A stretch of DNA of 61,616 nucleotides from Alicyclobacillaceae bacterium I2511 (GCA_003584005.1 QXHL01000017.1:1-61616), one strand, 5' to 3'. Counted from the first letter of the stretch, positions 8,368-17,437 are shown. Numbers and translations: made by a program. The notes: generated by a model not told the origin, from the letters alone.

Positions 8368-10380
8368 TCAGGAAGGTTCATCAAGTAAACCATGCTTGCG
8401 TAAACGACGATACACTGTTGTCCGGGCTACTCCGAGGCGACGGCTGAGTTCAGATAAGTTTCCCTTGCTGTCGGTTAGGAGTAAGGAAAGCTGTTCTCGC
8501 TCGCCATGGATATTTTCAATGGAAACACAGGTTGCGCTATTGTCCGCTGAATGCCTTTGTTCAACCGCCAACGGGTCAAAAATATCCTTTGTTTTGTAGG
8601 AATGAAAGGATGTAGGTAGATCTGTCCAGGTGATGATTCCGTTATGGCAAAACAATATGGCGTGTTCCAGGACATTCCACAGTTCTCGCACGTTTCCTGG
8701 CCAGAGATACTCATCCCGCAGGAAAGACAAGACATCTGGGCTGAGCAACGGCGTATCTTTTCCGTGTTTGTGGGTCAACATCTGCAGTGCGTGGCGAATC
8801 AGCATGGGAATGTCATCTCTTCTGTCACGCAGGGCGGGGAGGTTAATGGTTACCACATTGAGTCGATAGTACAGGTCCATACGAAAGCTACCTTCTTGGA
8901 CCTGTTGCTCTAGTCTGCGGTGGGTGGCGGCAACAATTCGGACATCCAACGTCACTGGGCGAGAACTGCCTAGGCGGATGACTTCTTTTTCTTGCAAAAC
9001 CCGCAACAAATAGACCTGGGCTTCTAAAGAAAGTTCCCCAATTTCATCTAAAAATAAGGTTCCCCCCTGCGCTTCTTCAAACTTTCCTTTGCGTCCGCTA
9101 CGAGCTCCACCAGTGAAAGTTCCAGGTTCATAACCGAACAATTCGCTTGCGATGAGTTCCTTTGGGATTGCTCCGCAGTTTACCGCCACAAATGACTTGG
9201 CGTGGCGGGCCCCACTTTCGTGAATGGCATGTGCGAATAGTTCCTTTCCAGTCCCACTTTCCCCCTGTAGGAGAATGGGAACTTCCGATTGAGCTACAAT
9301 GTCTCCCTGTTTGATAGCAGATAACAGGGATGGGCTGTTGCCGACGACATGTACCCATGGTCCCAGTTTTTGTTCTAATTTTGACAGTGGGTGTTGCTGA
9401 GAAATGACGAGAATGAAACCAGCACGACGATTTGCATACGGGATGGGGTACAGGTGTGCCATCCTGTCCAGTGCTGGGAGGGGAACATCGCTGATGTGGG
9501 GTGCACCCTGGTTTAGTTGCTGGTTTAAAATGTGTTGGTGCAATTGCTCCGCATTCCACACCTGTGACAGCGGTAACCCTGCTTTTTCCAAAGCGAATTG
9601 CTGGGCAAAGTGATTGGATTCAACTAGGCGACAGGTTGCATCGATAGCAATCACTCCGTCCCTCGGATAACGTCGGCAGGCGTCTAAGTAGTGGTCTATT
9701 ACCTGCATGCGGGTTTGCACAGATTGGTAGTACAGGCGTTCTTCAACCAATTTGGCAGCGGTTCCGACAAACCCAGCGGTGTGTGTCTGAGCGTGATCCC
9801 ACATGCCTGTAATATCAATGACTCCCAACACCGTATTTGTTAAAGGTTCACGAATGGGTGAGGCTGTGCACACCCAATCATGGACTCCGCTACAGAAGTG
9901 TTCAGCAGCGAAAATCTGTACAGGTTTTTTTAGTGCTAGACAGGTCCCAATTGCGTTGGTACCGATGGCTTCCTCACTCCAATCGGCACCCACGGAAAAG
10001 TTCATCCAAGCAGCTTGGCGCAGTACTTGCGGGTCTCCATCCAGGTACAAAATACGACCTTTGCGGTCACTAAGTGTCAACAGGTAGCCGGTGTACTGGG
10101 CGTGTGTACTCATTTCGCGCAGAACAGGAAAAGCGTAATCATAGAGGTGAGAGGTTTGCAGCAGGGCCCTCACCTCTTCAGATGCCAGTGTAGTATCTGT
10201 TTGGGTTTTGAGGGGACTGAGGCCCTGCGTAAGACAGCGCTTCCAAGACGCTTGGACAAAGGGGCGTACCCGCAGTGAGTGCTCTGGATTCTCAAGAAAA
10301 TGGGTCCAGTTTTTCTCCGTGGTATTGCGGTATTCTAGCAAGTTGTCAGGTTTCAGATCTAGAAACTCCGAAAACGCCAT
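8368..10380 (-). CDS. acxR: Sigma-54-dependent transcriptional activator, AcoR/AcxR type
   Basis: A 670-residue bacterial enhancer-binding protein. An N-terminal GAF-type sensor region (about residues 60-220) is followed by a linker, an AAA+ domain with Walker A GESGTGKE, Walker B GGTLFLDEIGE and arginine-rich segments, and a C-terminal Fis-type helix-turn-helix (LSRRLGVARTTVYRRLRKHG). It should activate sigma-54 RNA polymerase at the acx promoter (2985), probably in response to acetone or a related ketone or alcohol. The sigma-54 contact loop, usually GAFTGA, reads GTFTGG here. The gene is convergent with acxABC; an AAGGAG site precedes its ATG. No confident promoter is seen in the 310 bases upstream. 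Confidence 0.93.
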   Translation of the reverse strand: MAFSEFLDLKPDNLLEYRNTTEKNWTHFLENPEHSLRVRPFVQASWKRCLTQGLSPLKTQTDTTLASEEVRALLQTSHLYDYAFPVLREMSTHAQYTGYLLTLSDRKGRILYLDGDPQVLRQAAWMNFSVGADWSEEAIGTNAIGTCLALKKPVQIFAAEHFCSGVHDWVCTASPIREPLTNTVLGVIDITGMWDHAQTHTAGFVGTAAKLVEERLYYQSVQTRMQVIDHYLDACRRYPRDGVIAIDATCRLVESNHFAQQFALEKAGLPLSQVWNAEQLHQHILNQQLNQGAPHISDVPLPALDRMAHLYPIPYANRRAGFILVISQQHPLSKLEQKLGPWVHVVGNSPSLLSAIKQGDIVAQSEVPILLQGESGTGKELFAHAIHESGARHAKSFVAVNCGAIPKELIASELFGYEPGTFTGGARSGRKGKFEEAQGGTLFLDEIGELSLEAQVYLLRVLQEKEVIRLGSSRPVTLDVRIVAATHRRLEQQVQEGSFRMDLYYRLNVVTINLPALRDRRDDIPMLIRHALQMLTHKHGKDTPLLSPDVLSFLRDEYLWPGNVRELWNVLEHAILFCHNGIITWTDLPTSFHSYKTKDIFDPLAVEQRHSADNSATCVSIENIHGEREQLSLLLTDSKGNLSELSRRLGVARTTVYRRLRKHGLLDEPS

Positions 10381-10613
10381 TTACACGCACTCCTTGTCAC
10401 AAGAGTAAATCGAAACTATGATTACAGCAGGTTCAGCGACAAATTTCGCGAAAAAGGACAGGCAATTCTGTCATATTGATCATATCATAGATACAAATTT
10501 CTGAACAGACATTGAAACACGATATCTATTTTTGAATCTCATTTGCTCAAGAAAGTGAGAAATTTACGTGTCCAGATAAAGGGGAAAGGGGGAGTCCAGT
10601 GGAATTGCCCCCA

Positions 10614-10669
10614 CTCAGACACTCACTTACAATGTACAGGGGCAAGCCAGTTCTTCATGAGTGTCTGAG
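10614..10669. repeat. 12-bp inverted repeat with 32-base loop
   Basis: Perfect arms CTCAGACACTCA (10614-10625) and TGAGTGTCTGAG (10658-10669). It lies in the 310-base gap between acxR and the PAP2 gene, just past the PAP2 stop, so it may end that minus-strand transcript, but it lacks a T-run. A remnant of a small mobile element is also possible. Nothing else is recognised in 10381-10691. Confidence 0.5.
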
Positions 10670-10691
10670 CGACAGGTTAATAATCTATTCT

Positions 10692-11303
10692 CTACAGATT
10701 GGCCGATCTCTTTTTGGTTTGCCGGAAAATTCGCATGCCTATGCGAGTGATGGGCCGTGTGATGGGGCGGAATGAGCGGCTCAGGAGACCAGAAAATATA
10801 CCAATCACAAGTCCACCCAGTACGTCTGTGGGCCAGTGCACACCGACAAACACACGAGCAAACATCACGAGCACGGCCACCAGGGTAAAAATCCACTGGA
10901 CCCAGCGCGGGCCGCCGCTCCAAACGCCCGCCGCAAAGCCAAAACTGCCAGCAGCGTGATCACTCGGAAAAGAGGCATCTGCGGGGTGTGCTATCAGTTG
11001 TGTAAAGGAGTGTGCGGGCAGGGTTACAAAGGGCCGGGGCCGAAACCACAGGTGTGCCACCAGCACATTAATGACAAGGGCTAATACACCGGCAAGGGCC
11101 GCCCTCACCAGCACGTCTCGTTTGCTTACTTCACCTTTTGGTAGAGTGAACCAGGCTATGACAAACAACAAGGCATACGTTTCCGGTGCATAAGAAGCGA
11201 AAAAAACCATGACTCCATCTAGCAAGGCATTGTGCCCAGCAAATTGGTTGATGGCGTGGAATACGGAAACATCAAAGGGATTTTCCCACACGGCGTGGAT
11301 CAC
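10692..11303 (-). CDS. PAP2-family membrane phosphatase (undecaprenyl-diphosphatase BcrC-like)
   Basis: A 203-residue integral membrane protein with the three PAP2 acid phosphatase motifs: HLWFRPRP (KX6RP-like, with His in place of Lys), SFPSDHAAG (PSGH-type), and ARVFVGVHWPTD (SRX5HX3D-type). About five to six membrane segments are visible. BcrC-type members recycle undecaprenyl diphosphate outside the membrane, which would overlap functionally with UppP at 53218. GTG 11303 is chosen because AGGAG lies nine bases upstream; TTG 11309 is only three bases from it. Other lipid phosphatase activities cannot be excluded. Confidence 0.85.
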   Translation of the reverse strand: MIHAVWENPFDVSVFHAINQFAGHNALLDGVMVFFASYAPETYALLFVIAWFTLPKGEVSKRDVLVRAALAGVLALVINVLVAHLWFRPRPFVTLPAHSFTQLIAHPADASFPSDHAAGSFGFAAGVWSGGPRWVQWIFTLVAVLVMFARVFVGVHWPTDVLGGLVIGIFSGLLSRSFRPITRPITRIGMRIFRQTKKRSANL

Positions 11304-11442
11304 AGACAATCACTCCTCAACATTGGATAAATAAATTAGCCTATAGAAATTGTTCTCTAAGGGTGCATAGGTATAGCCAATGGGCACTCAATTCTACCAT
11401 ACTTGTTTCGCGGATAACCAATTCAACTTTGGTGTGATTTCA

Positions 11443-13695
11443 TCAAGGCGTTTTTGACAAAACCGCGTTTAGTCTGGCCCAAGTGATTTGGCGATTTGCT
11501 AGGTCCTGGGCTATGTGTTGGCGGTCCTTTGCCCATTGGGGGCTGGACATAGTCTGCACTTGCGGCCACCAGTTGAGAATTATGCGGATCTGGGATGGGC
11601 TCAATGTTCCGATTCCTGGGAGATTACCACTGTAAATGTCTGAAATCAAGGCCACCCGAGATGCTTTGTTTGCCAGGTACAACTGGTCCAAGCCTGCCAT
11701 TACACCACAAGCCTGCGCTTGTGTGGTCGCACAGGCAGGGGTGAATACGCCAATGAAGGGGGATGCAGACTGGCGCCACCCTAGTAAACTCAGCGTTCCC
11801 ACGGCAGATTCAAGGGTTGCAGGGGTGGCAGATAAAGTTACGGGATTGATTGGTCGTTGATAGGGATGAACTTCCGAGATGAGCAGGATGTTTCTAGCCA
11901 GCGTTGCAGACAGGGTCACAGGTGTGGGGACCACGTCTAAAGTTTTTTCTGCGTGCAAGTCCGTTAGGAATGATGTACCAGGGGTAGTGACAGGACTTTT
12001 AGCGGCGGACGGGTGCGTACTGGACCCAGCTTGTTCCGTGAGACTCTCTAGCAGTCTCCAGGCCTGCAGGTAAGGTTGGTATGCTGCCAAGTCTGTGGAC
12101 GACAGGGGTTGGCGGCTATAGATGCGCAGATCGTCTATCGATGTGACAACATAGGGTGCTGTTAAGAAAATTGCGGTCTGCAAGGGTCCTTGATAGGTGC
12201 CTGTACGCACACTGTACTGTAGATTACTCACAAGTGGAGTGGCCTGTCCTGGAGCCTGATTTCCCTGGGTACTTACCACCCGTAGGGTCAAAGTGCCCTG
12301 TGGCAGGGCTGGAACGGGTTGAGTCCCTGGCTGCAGAAATAACGGCATCCAGGTTCCCGGACCTGACAGAAAAGTTCTACCTTGACCAACGGCCATGGAT
12401 TCATATACCTGGCTGGGTTTGAAGGGTGGATAGGGCAGAGCGGAAAACTGTGGCAACAGTCTTCCCTGATAATGAATGGTGAGGGGCCCCGAAAGAGTTC
12501 CTAGACTTTGTAGTTGCCACAGTGTTGCAGCTGTGCCGGGCAGGACAGCGTCTTGATGGACTGCGTGAACAACCAGGAGGGGACCGCTCGGATCCGTGGC
12601 CAGGACCGGGTGCAACCCAGTATTGAGGGCGAATTCGCTGGTCGACGGGTGTATGGCTGGATATGTCACCGTGCCGATTACTTCGCCAGTTATTGAATTC
12701 ACCGTCATTGTGACGTGCACGCCTGTTTGACCGCCAGTGGTTTGTGCCACCCTACGGGTCCCCATACCTGAAATCGGGAGTATGGTGGGCCCATCCAGAA
12801 CAACGGGGGACAGAGAACGAGTAAATAGTGGGAACCAAAGGGCGATTGCAACCAAACTCGTCATTAACAGGGCGAGTAAAAAATGGTGTGTCCGTCTTTT
12901 TTGCAAGGGGTAGGTGCCCTTATATTTTTCCGCTGTGCCGATGGCGATGCTGAGAAACACCAGCCCAATCCCTCCATAAAGGGTGCGGTTCCACCAAATC
13001 CAAGCCGAAATTGGTGCAAATCCTAATAAACCAGGGGGCAAAGTCAAACCGAGAGCTAGGAAACCAGGAAATGGGTTCCAAAAGGCTAAATGGGGCATGG
13101 TTTGGGATAAAGACTGCCACTTATAACTGACAAAGGCGAGCATCAGTGACAACACAACGGCAGGTATAAAGTAACGCAGGCCAGGGCCAAATCGCTGCAA
13201 CAGCAGTAGGCACCCGCCAATTAGAGTCACGAGGCTGGGAGCAGTGGCAAGGATAAACCAAAAACTCCAGACTAGGCTACCTGCTAGAGAGAGGTGTGTA
13301 ATGGCGCACATCAACAAGGACCCCAGCAACCCAACAAGTCCCAATACGCCTGCGCCAACACCTAAGTACCCCAGAAAACGTCCTGCATAGTACTGACTCT
13401 GAGCAATGGGACGACTCCGCCAAGCCACCTCGTCTGTGCCACCGCGTCCAATTTGGCCAATCACAAGGACGAGGGCAAAGGGAGCCACAGTGTAGCTGTG
13501 GGCAAACATCTGGACGGCGCCAGCCTCTGCTGTGGGCGAACCCTGTGTGGTTATTGCTGCAAACGTGGTTAGCACAGCGAGCATTCCCAACTCCAACCAG
13601 GTCAATGGGTTTCGCCAAGATAAACGCCAAGTGTTGTGGGCGATGGCTTTTGTGGTTGCCAGCCAACCTGGCTGTGTGGGCTCATCCCCGCGCAC
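11443..13695 (-). CDS. ABC-2-like membrane protein with a large extracytoplasmic domain
   Basis: A 750-residue protein. The first ~260 residues hold about six to seven hydrophobic segments in an ABC-2 permease-like pattern (NPLTWLELGMLAVLTTF near the start). A further membrane segment near residue 275 (FLLALLMTSLVAIALWFP) leads to ~460 residues of soluble, Pro/Thr/Ser-rich sequence with no motif I recognise. The GTG start has an AGGAGG site ten bases upstream. The upstream, overlapping frame is the remnant of an ABC ATPase (13682-13825), so this looks like an orphan permease half of a former exporter. Function unknown. Confidence 0.75.
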   Translation of the reverse strand: MRGDEPTQPGWLATTKAIAHNTWRLSWRNPLTWLELGMLAVLTTFAAITTQGSPTAEAGAVQMFAHSYTVAPFALVLVIGQIGRGGTDEVAWRSRPIAQSQYYAGRFLGYLGVGAGVLGLVGLLGSLLMCAITHLSLAGSLVWSFWFILATAPSLVTLIGGCLLLLQRFGPGLRYFIPAVVLSLMLAFVSYKWQSLSQTMPHLAFWNPFPGFLALGLTLPPGLLGFAPISAWIWWNRTLYGGIGLVFLSIAIGTAEKYKGTYPLQKRRTHHFLLALLMTSLVAIALWFPLFTRSLSPVVLDGPTILPISGMGTRRVAQTTGGQTGVHVTMTVNSITGEVIGTVTYPAIHPSTSEFALNTGLHPVLATDPSGPLLVVHAVHQDAVLPGTAATLWQLQSLGTLSGPLTIHYQGRLLPQFSALPYPPFKPSQVYESMAVGQGRTFLSGPGTWMPLFLQPGTQPVPALPQGTLTLRVVSTQGNQAPGQATPLVSNLQYSVRTGTYQGPLQTAIFLTAPYVVTSIDDLRIYSRQPLSSTDLAAYQPYLQAWRLLESLTEQAGSSTHPSAAKSPVTTPGTSFLTDLHAEKTLDVVPTPVTLSATLARNILLISEVHPYQRPINPVTLSATPATLESAVGTLSLLGWRQSASPFIGVFTPACATTQAQACGVMAGLDQLYLANKASRVALISDIYSGNLPGIGTLSPSQIRIILNWWPQVQTMSSPQWAKDRQHIAQDLANRQITWARLNAVLSKTP

Positions 13696-13825
13696 TGTGG
13701 TCAGTCCTCCTGGCCAGCCCCAGCCAATGGCTCCACAGCGTCCGTAATAGGGTATTTTTACTGGCTCCGTTCGGTTCTAAGAGGACGGGTCGCTGTGACG
13801 AGTGGTTCTGCCATGCTTGTGTCAA
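13682..13825 (-). pseudogene. Remnant of an ABC transporter ATPase (Walker A region only)
   Basis: A 47-codon frame starting at TTG 13825 behind a strong GAGGAGG site and ending in a TGA that overlaps the start of the membrane protein gene by 14 bases. Residues 15-30 read LLEPNGASKNTLLRTL, clearly derived from an ABC Walker A segment (LLGPNGAGKSTLLRTL). The P-loop is damaged (Gly to Glu, Gly to Ser, Ser/Thr to Asn) and everything after it is missing. Only the ribosome site, a short N-terminus and the P-loop stretch survive. It may now act as a leader peptide for the downstream gene. Confidence 0.75.
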
Positions 13826-14088
13826 TTGAATTCCTCCTCAATCGCTCCATCAACCACAGGTAGGCATCTTCTACAGGGGGGTTCTAAGGAATGTCCGAAT
13901 TTAAAGCGTTTTCCGAGCGCTATAGAGAAAACGTGTCCCTGAGTATTATTTAGGAGTTGCGGTGGGGCGGTGTCTGCTAACAGTTGGTTCGTCAATCAAA
14001 AAAATGGACGGCAACTGGGGTGCAGAAGTTCGGATGGAAAACGAATTTTGAGTTGATACCGATGGGGTCAGGAGCAACGGAGGAAAAA
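13826..14088. other. Gene-free stretch upstream of the ATPase remnant
   Basis: No intact gene is visible. On the minus strand a short frame near 13965-14010 reads PSIFLIDEPTVS, which resembles an ABC Walker B motif (LLLDEPT) but lacks the preceding signature motif; it is in the wrong order relative to the Walker A remnant. A forward 20-codon ORF from 13892 shows no family likeness. Confidence 0.4.
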
Positions 14089-14114
14089 CCGGGCACGCAA
14101 GGCCGCGTGCCCGG
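14089..14114 (-). terminator. Terminator of the ene-reductase gene
   Basis: Perfect 10-bp stem CCGGGCACGC / GCGTGCCCGG, followed in minus orientation by TTTTT. It lies about 57 bases past the stop of the gene at 14171. Confidence 0.85.
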
Positions 14115-14170
14115 CCGCAACTGGGACTGATTTACACAGTTTGGGAAGCTTATTGAACTCGGGAATTTGC

Positions 14171-15196
14171 TTAGTGGAATGCCCGGGAATACGGGACTGG
14201 CACCTCTGGTTTGACCCGCAGGGAAACCGCAGCATGCAAAGCCCAGTAAGGGTCTCTGAGCAAGCCTCTTGCGATGGCCACCAAGTCCGCATCTTGGTTG
14301 CCAAGGACCGATTCGGCTACGGCTGGGTCTTCGAGCATGCCCACAGCCACCACCGGCACCTCCAGGGATTGCTTGACGGCTCGTGCCAAAGGCACTTGGA
14401 AGCCTGGAAAGTTGCCAGGTCGTCGCTGTCCGGGGGGGCCTTCTCCACCTGAACTCAAGTGAAACACATCGACTCCAGCATTTTTGTATTGCCGACAGAT
14501 TTCAAGGGCGTGATTGAGGTCATACCCACCGTCCACATATTCCATCGCAGAGAGTCGCATAAACAGGGGCATGGAGCTGGGCAGTTCTTGTTTGACGGCT
14601 TGAATGACCTCCATTCCAAATTGGGCCAGGTTTTGGCCATAAACGTCCGTACGTTGATTGGTTAAGGGTGAATGAAATTGGTGGATGAGGTAACCATGGG
14701 CACCGTGTAATTCCACCATGTCTGCTCCGGCAACCACTGCGCGTCGCGCAGCTTGCGCAAACCGCTCCACCATCCGTTTAACCTCATCTGAGGTTAATTC
14801 CTTTGGGGTTTTATAACCCTCTGTGGGATAGCGCAGGGGGGATGGCGCCACAGGCAAGGTGGCATCTTCAGCCTTGCGGCCAGCGTGAGCAATTTGAATG
14901 CCAATCTTGGCCCCATGTTGGTGGCAGGCGTCCAGGATGCGGGCAAAGGCGGGGATTTGCTCATCGGACCATAAACCTAAGTCATAGTCTGTAATGCGTC
15001 CGTCCGGTTCTACATCGGTCATTTCCATAATAATGAGGCCAGTGCCCCCAACGGCGCGGCTGACATAGTGCACAAAGTGCCAGTCATTGGGTCGGCCATC
15101 TTTGGCTGTGACAGAGTATTGGCACATGGGAGCCATGACAATGCGGTTTTTTAAGTGCAGTTGTTTCACGGAAAATGAGTCAAACAGGTGTGTCAT
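14171..15196 (-). CDS. namA: NADPH dehydrogenase / ene-reductase of the Old Yellow Enzyme family (YqjM/NamA-like)
   Basis: A 341-residue FMN-dependent TIM-barrel protein of the YqjM class. Seen motifs: LKNRIVMAPMCQYSV with the class-typical cysteine, IQIAHAGRKAE, HGAHGYLIHQFHSPLTNQRTD, and the C-terminal RGLLRDPYWALHAA phosphate-binding segment. Such enzymes reduce activated C=C bonds of enones and maleimides and nitro compounds. The start is set at ATG 15196, where the family N-terminus (MTHLFDSF) begins and AGGAG lies upstream; a 25-residue in-frame extension is unlikely. The loop after NQRTDVYG is about four residues shorter than in YqjM, and the C-terminal arginine finger is not obvious. 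Confidence 0.92.
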   Translation of the reverse strand: MTHLFDSFSVKQLHLKNRIVMAPMCQYSVTAKDGRPNDWHFVHYVSRAVGGTGLIIMEMTDVEPDGRITDYDLGLWSDEQIPAFARILDACHQHGAKIGIQIAHAGRKAEDATLPVAPSPLRYPTEGYKTPKELTSDEVKRMVERFAQAARRAVVAGADMVELHGAHGYLIHQFHSPLTNQRTDVYGQNLAQFGMEVIQAVKQELPSSMPLFMRLSAMEYVDGGYDLNHALEICRQYKNAGVDVFHLSSGGEGPPGQRRPGNFPGFQVPLARAVKQSLEVPVVAVGMLEDPAVAESVLGNQDADLVAIARGLLRDPYWALHAAVSLRVKPEVPVPYSRAFH

Positions 15197-15873
15197 GGTA
15201 TGGATCGCTCCTGACGGGTTTGATTTAATTCCGGGTTTGAATGAATGTGATGTAGCCATCCCAGCATACACGATGTAGGGATCCCAGTATGCACTTTTAG
15301 TTTACTTGGAACAGGAACGAAAATACAGACGTTTGGTATAAAACAATCATGGCTTGACGGCCGTCCCAAGGATGAAAACGTAGAGGCTCCATTTAACGTC
15401 AGACCCTCCCGACTGCTTCACCTGGGGAGTCTACCCCTACCGATTTGGGTACGGTGTTTTACTCCCACGTGTAGAAGTGGGAGCTTCACGAGAGGATTAA
15501 CTTTTGCTTGAGTCCGCTAAAAAATTGACGATTTGCTGTGAAATGAGTAGAATAACCAGCGGACTATGTACTCGTATAATGCCGAGAATGGGCTTGGCAG
15601 TTTCTACCGGATGACCGTGAATCGTCCGACTACGAGGTTGATTGCAACGGTTGAACATAACGAGGCAGTTGCACCGAACATCTACTGAGCACATCTCGGT
15701 AGCATTCAAATCGAGATTGAAGATGGGATGGCGGTCCTCCTGTTTTGTCTGTGGAATGGACAACCTGGCACCTCGAGTCGTGACTTCCTTCATTTTATAA
15801 GGAGTCCCCGGGGAGGCTGGGTTTTGTGTTTTTTGCAGATTACAGGCAAAAACAAATTGAGGAGGACACGGAA
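15197..15873. other. Long gap with possible mobile-element scar
   Basis: Nearly 680 bases without a convincing gene. Near 15261-15301 lies an AT-mixed duplicated motif (GCATAC...GTATGC) that ends in GCACTTTTAGT, shared with the interspersed repeat family. From about 15395 to 15500 the minus strand has GC-rich stems, including the hairpin at 15462-15483. A minus-strand frame of 133 codons (15497-15898) shows no family likeness and runs into the permease gene, so I do not call it. The promoter for the permease at 15874 is presumably here but is not clear. Confidence 0.45.
15462..15483 (-). repeat. Hairpin resembling an IS200/IS605-type end
   Basis: CTCCCAC and GTGGGAG flank an 8-base loop; on the minus strand it reads GCTCCCACTTCTACACGTGGGAG in two parts. 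Such subterminal hairpins are typical of IS200/IS605 ends, and the adjoining CTCCCCAGGTGAAGCAG stretch is also structured. No tnpA or tnpB gene remains. This is an inference from motif shape only. Confidence 0.35.
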
Positions 15874-17382
15874 ATGGGCAAGGTATCACATAGAACATCC
15901 AGGGTTGGGGAGTTTACCGCTGGCAATAAGGGGGGAATGGATGCGGGGGCAACGCCGCAAGTGGATGCGGCGTTTCACCTTGAGACAGAGGGGACTGGCG
16001 TGATTGCGCGAGAGCGTCGACACGGCCAACCGCGGGAGCTGTTTTTTGTCTGGTTTGCGGCTGTTCTTACTTTTACTGGTGTTATCATGGGTCAATTATT
16101 TACGAGTCTGGGACTGAATATCTGGGAGTCTTTGTTTGCAGCCCTATTGTGTTCCATTTCATTCGTGGCTTTGGGTTGGGTGGCAGCCACCGGGCCGAAG
16201 GGGGGTACCGTCACCTTGACGATTTCCCGGGCGGCTTTCGGAACTCGAGGCAATCGAGTGCCCGCTTTTTTCAGTTGGTTGTCGGCCGTGGGTTGGGAGA
16301 GTGTCACGATGGTTTTGACCGTCTGGGCCCTACTCAGCTTGGCCCAATTCGTGGGGTTGACTGCACAAGGAACCGTACCCACAGTGCTTGCACTTTTACT
16401 AACCATTGCATTAACTTATATTGTGCCCATCATGGGTCACGCCACGGTTATCACAATGCAAAAATGGTTAGCCATTGCATTGGGTGTGTTTGGCATTATT
16501 TTAGTGATTGCGGTGTTCCCCCATGTAAACTGGCACTTTTCCCCTACTGCTAAAGAAATGGCGGCAGACGGGGTGTTCCCTACGTTCCTATTGGCGTTGT
16601 CTGTGGGCCTGATTACGACTGTATATGGTTGGATTAACTTCGCTGCAGATTATTCTCGCTATTTGCCTGAGACTACCTCTGCACGGAAAATTGTCGGCTG
16701 GACGTTGTTGGGTGGCGGCATTGCTTCCATGATCGTCATGACGATTGGGGTGTTGTTGGGAACTTACATTAGCAGTACGGCGTTTTCAGCGAATCCGGTG
16801 ATGGCCATTGCTAAAGCGGTACCCGCATGGGCGGCTATTCCCTTTTTGTTAGTGGTGGTAATTGGAGATATTACGGCCAATTATCTCAATGCATATAGCT
16901 CAGGAATGAGTTTTTTGTCCATGGGTGTGCCTATGAAACGGTTTTGGGCTGTCGTATTAGATGGCACACTGTGCACTTTGATTGCACTGTACGCCTTATT
17001 TTTATCGCCCGGATTTGTAAACTTTTTCGAGAACTTTTTGAGTCTCAACATTTTGGTTATTGGTCCTTGGGCTGTTATTTATTTGATTTATCACCATATG
17101 GCGGGTGGCCAATATGACGCTGCAGGACTGATGAACAATGGGCCTACGGGGGCTTATTGGTATACGAATGGAATTAATTGGAGGGCTATGGTGGCTTTTA
17201 TTATCGGTGTTGTAGGGACTTTCTGGACCGTAAACAGCGCCCTGTGGGTGAGTCCTCTGAGCAAAGAACTGTTTGGTGGAGCGGATCTCAGTGCGTACAT
17301 GGCGCCTGTGATTACCGGCCTGGTATATTATTGGCTTACCGTCAAACGGCAAACTGCGGTTAAGGTCGCTAAGATGCAATGA
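15874..17382 (+). CDS. NCS1-family purine/cytosine permease
   Basis: A 502-residue membrane protein of the nucleobase:cation symporter-1 family, with about twelve hydrophobic segments. Family features include GLNIWESLFAALLCSISFVALGW in TM1-2 (here split), ISRAAFGTRGNRVPAFFSWL, and FAADYSRYLPETTSARKIVGW, the typical NCS1 'DYSRYLP' element. It should import a purine, cytosine, allantoin or a related compound by cation symport. ATG 15874 has GAGGAGG eight bases upstream; the in-frame ATG at 15826 lacks a site. It converges with a class V aminotransferase of the type that includes PucG, which hints at purine-derived substrates, but substrate is not proven. Confidence 0.9.
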   Translation: MGKVSHRTSRVGEFTAGNKGGMDAGATPQVDAAFHLETEGTGVIARERRHGQPRELFFVWFAAVLTFTGVIMGQLFTSLGLNIWESLFAALLCSISFVALGWVAATGPKGGTVTLTISRAAFGTRGNRVPAFFSWLSAVGWESVTMVLTVWALLSLAQFVGLTAQGTVPTVLALLLTIALTYIVPIMGHATVITMQKWLAIALGVFGIILVIAVFPHVNWHFSPTAKEMAADGVFPTFLLALSVGLITTVYGWINFAADYSRYLPETTSARKIVGWTLLGGGIASMIVMTIGVLLGTYISSTAFSANPVMAIAKAVPAWAAIPFLLVVVIGDITANYLNAYSSGMSFLSMGVPMKRFWAVVLDGTLCTLIALYALFLSPGFVNFFENFLSLNILVIGPWAVIYLIYHHMAGGQYDAAGLMNNGPTGAYWYTNGINWRAMVAFIIGVVGTFWTVNSALWVSPLSKELFGGADLSAYMAPVITGLVYYWLTVKRQTAVKVAKMQ

Positions 17383-17397
17383 ATGCATTGTGATGGC

Positions 17398-17437
17398 AAA
17401 AAGCCCTCTGTCCAGCAAGTCTGGCAGAGGGCTTTTT
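17398..17437 (+). terminator. Bidirectional terminator
   Basis: Arms AAAAAGCCCTCTG (17398-17410) and CAGAGGGCTTTTT (17425-17437) form a 13-bp stem between the convergent permease and aminotransferase genes. Confidence 0.93.

Noticed and set aside
10561-10612. TGGAATTGCCC shared with 2953-2963 as a possible second acx regulatory site
   Set aside because: It is a short match without dyad symmetry and lacks a -24/-12 element nearby; judged chance.
13892-13954. 20-codon forward ORF
   Set aside because: Too short, with a ribosome site directly abutting the ATG and no similarity to anything recognised.
15497-15898. 133-codon minus-strand ORF in the gap before the NCS1 permease
   Set aside because: No recognised fold or ribosome site and it overlaps the permease start. 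It could be element debris but I cannot support it as a gene.
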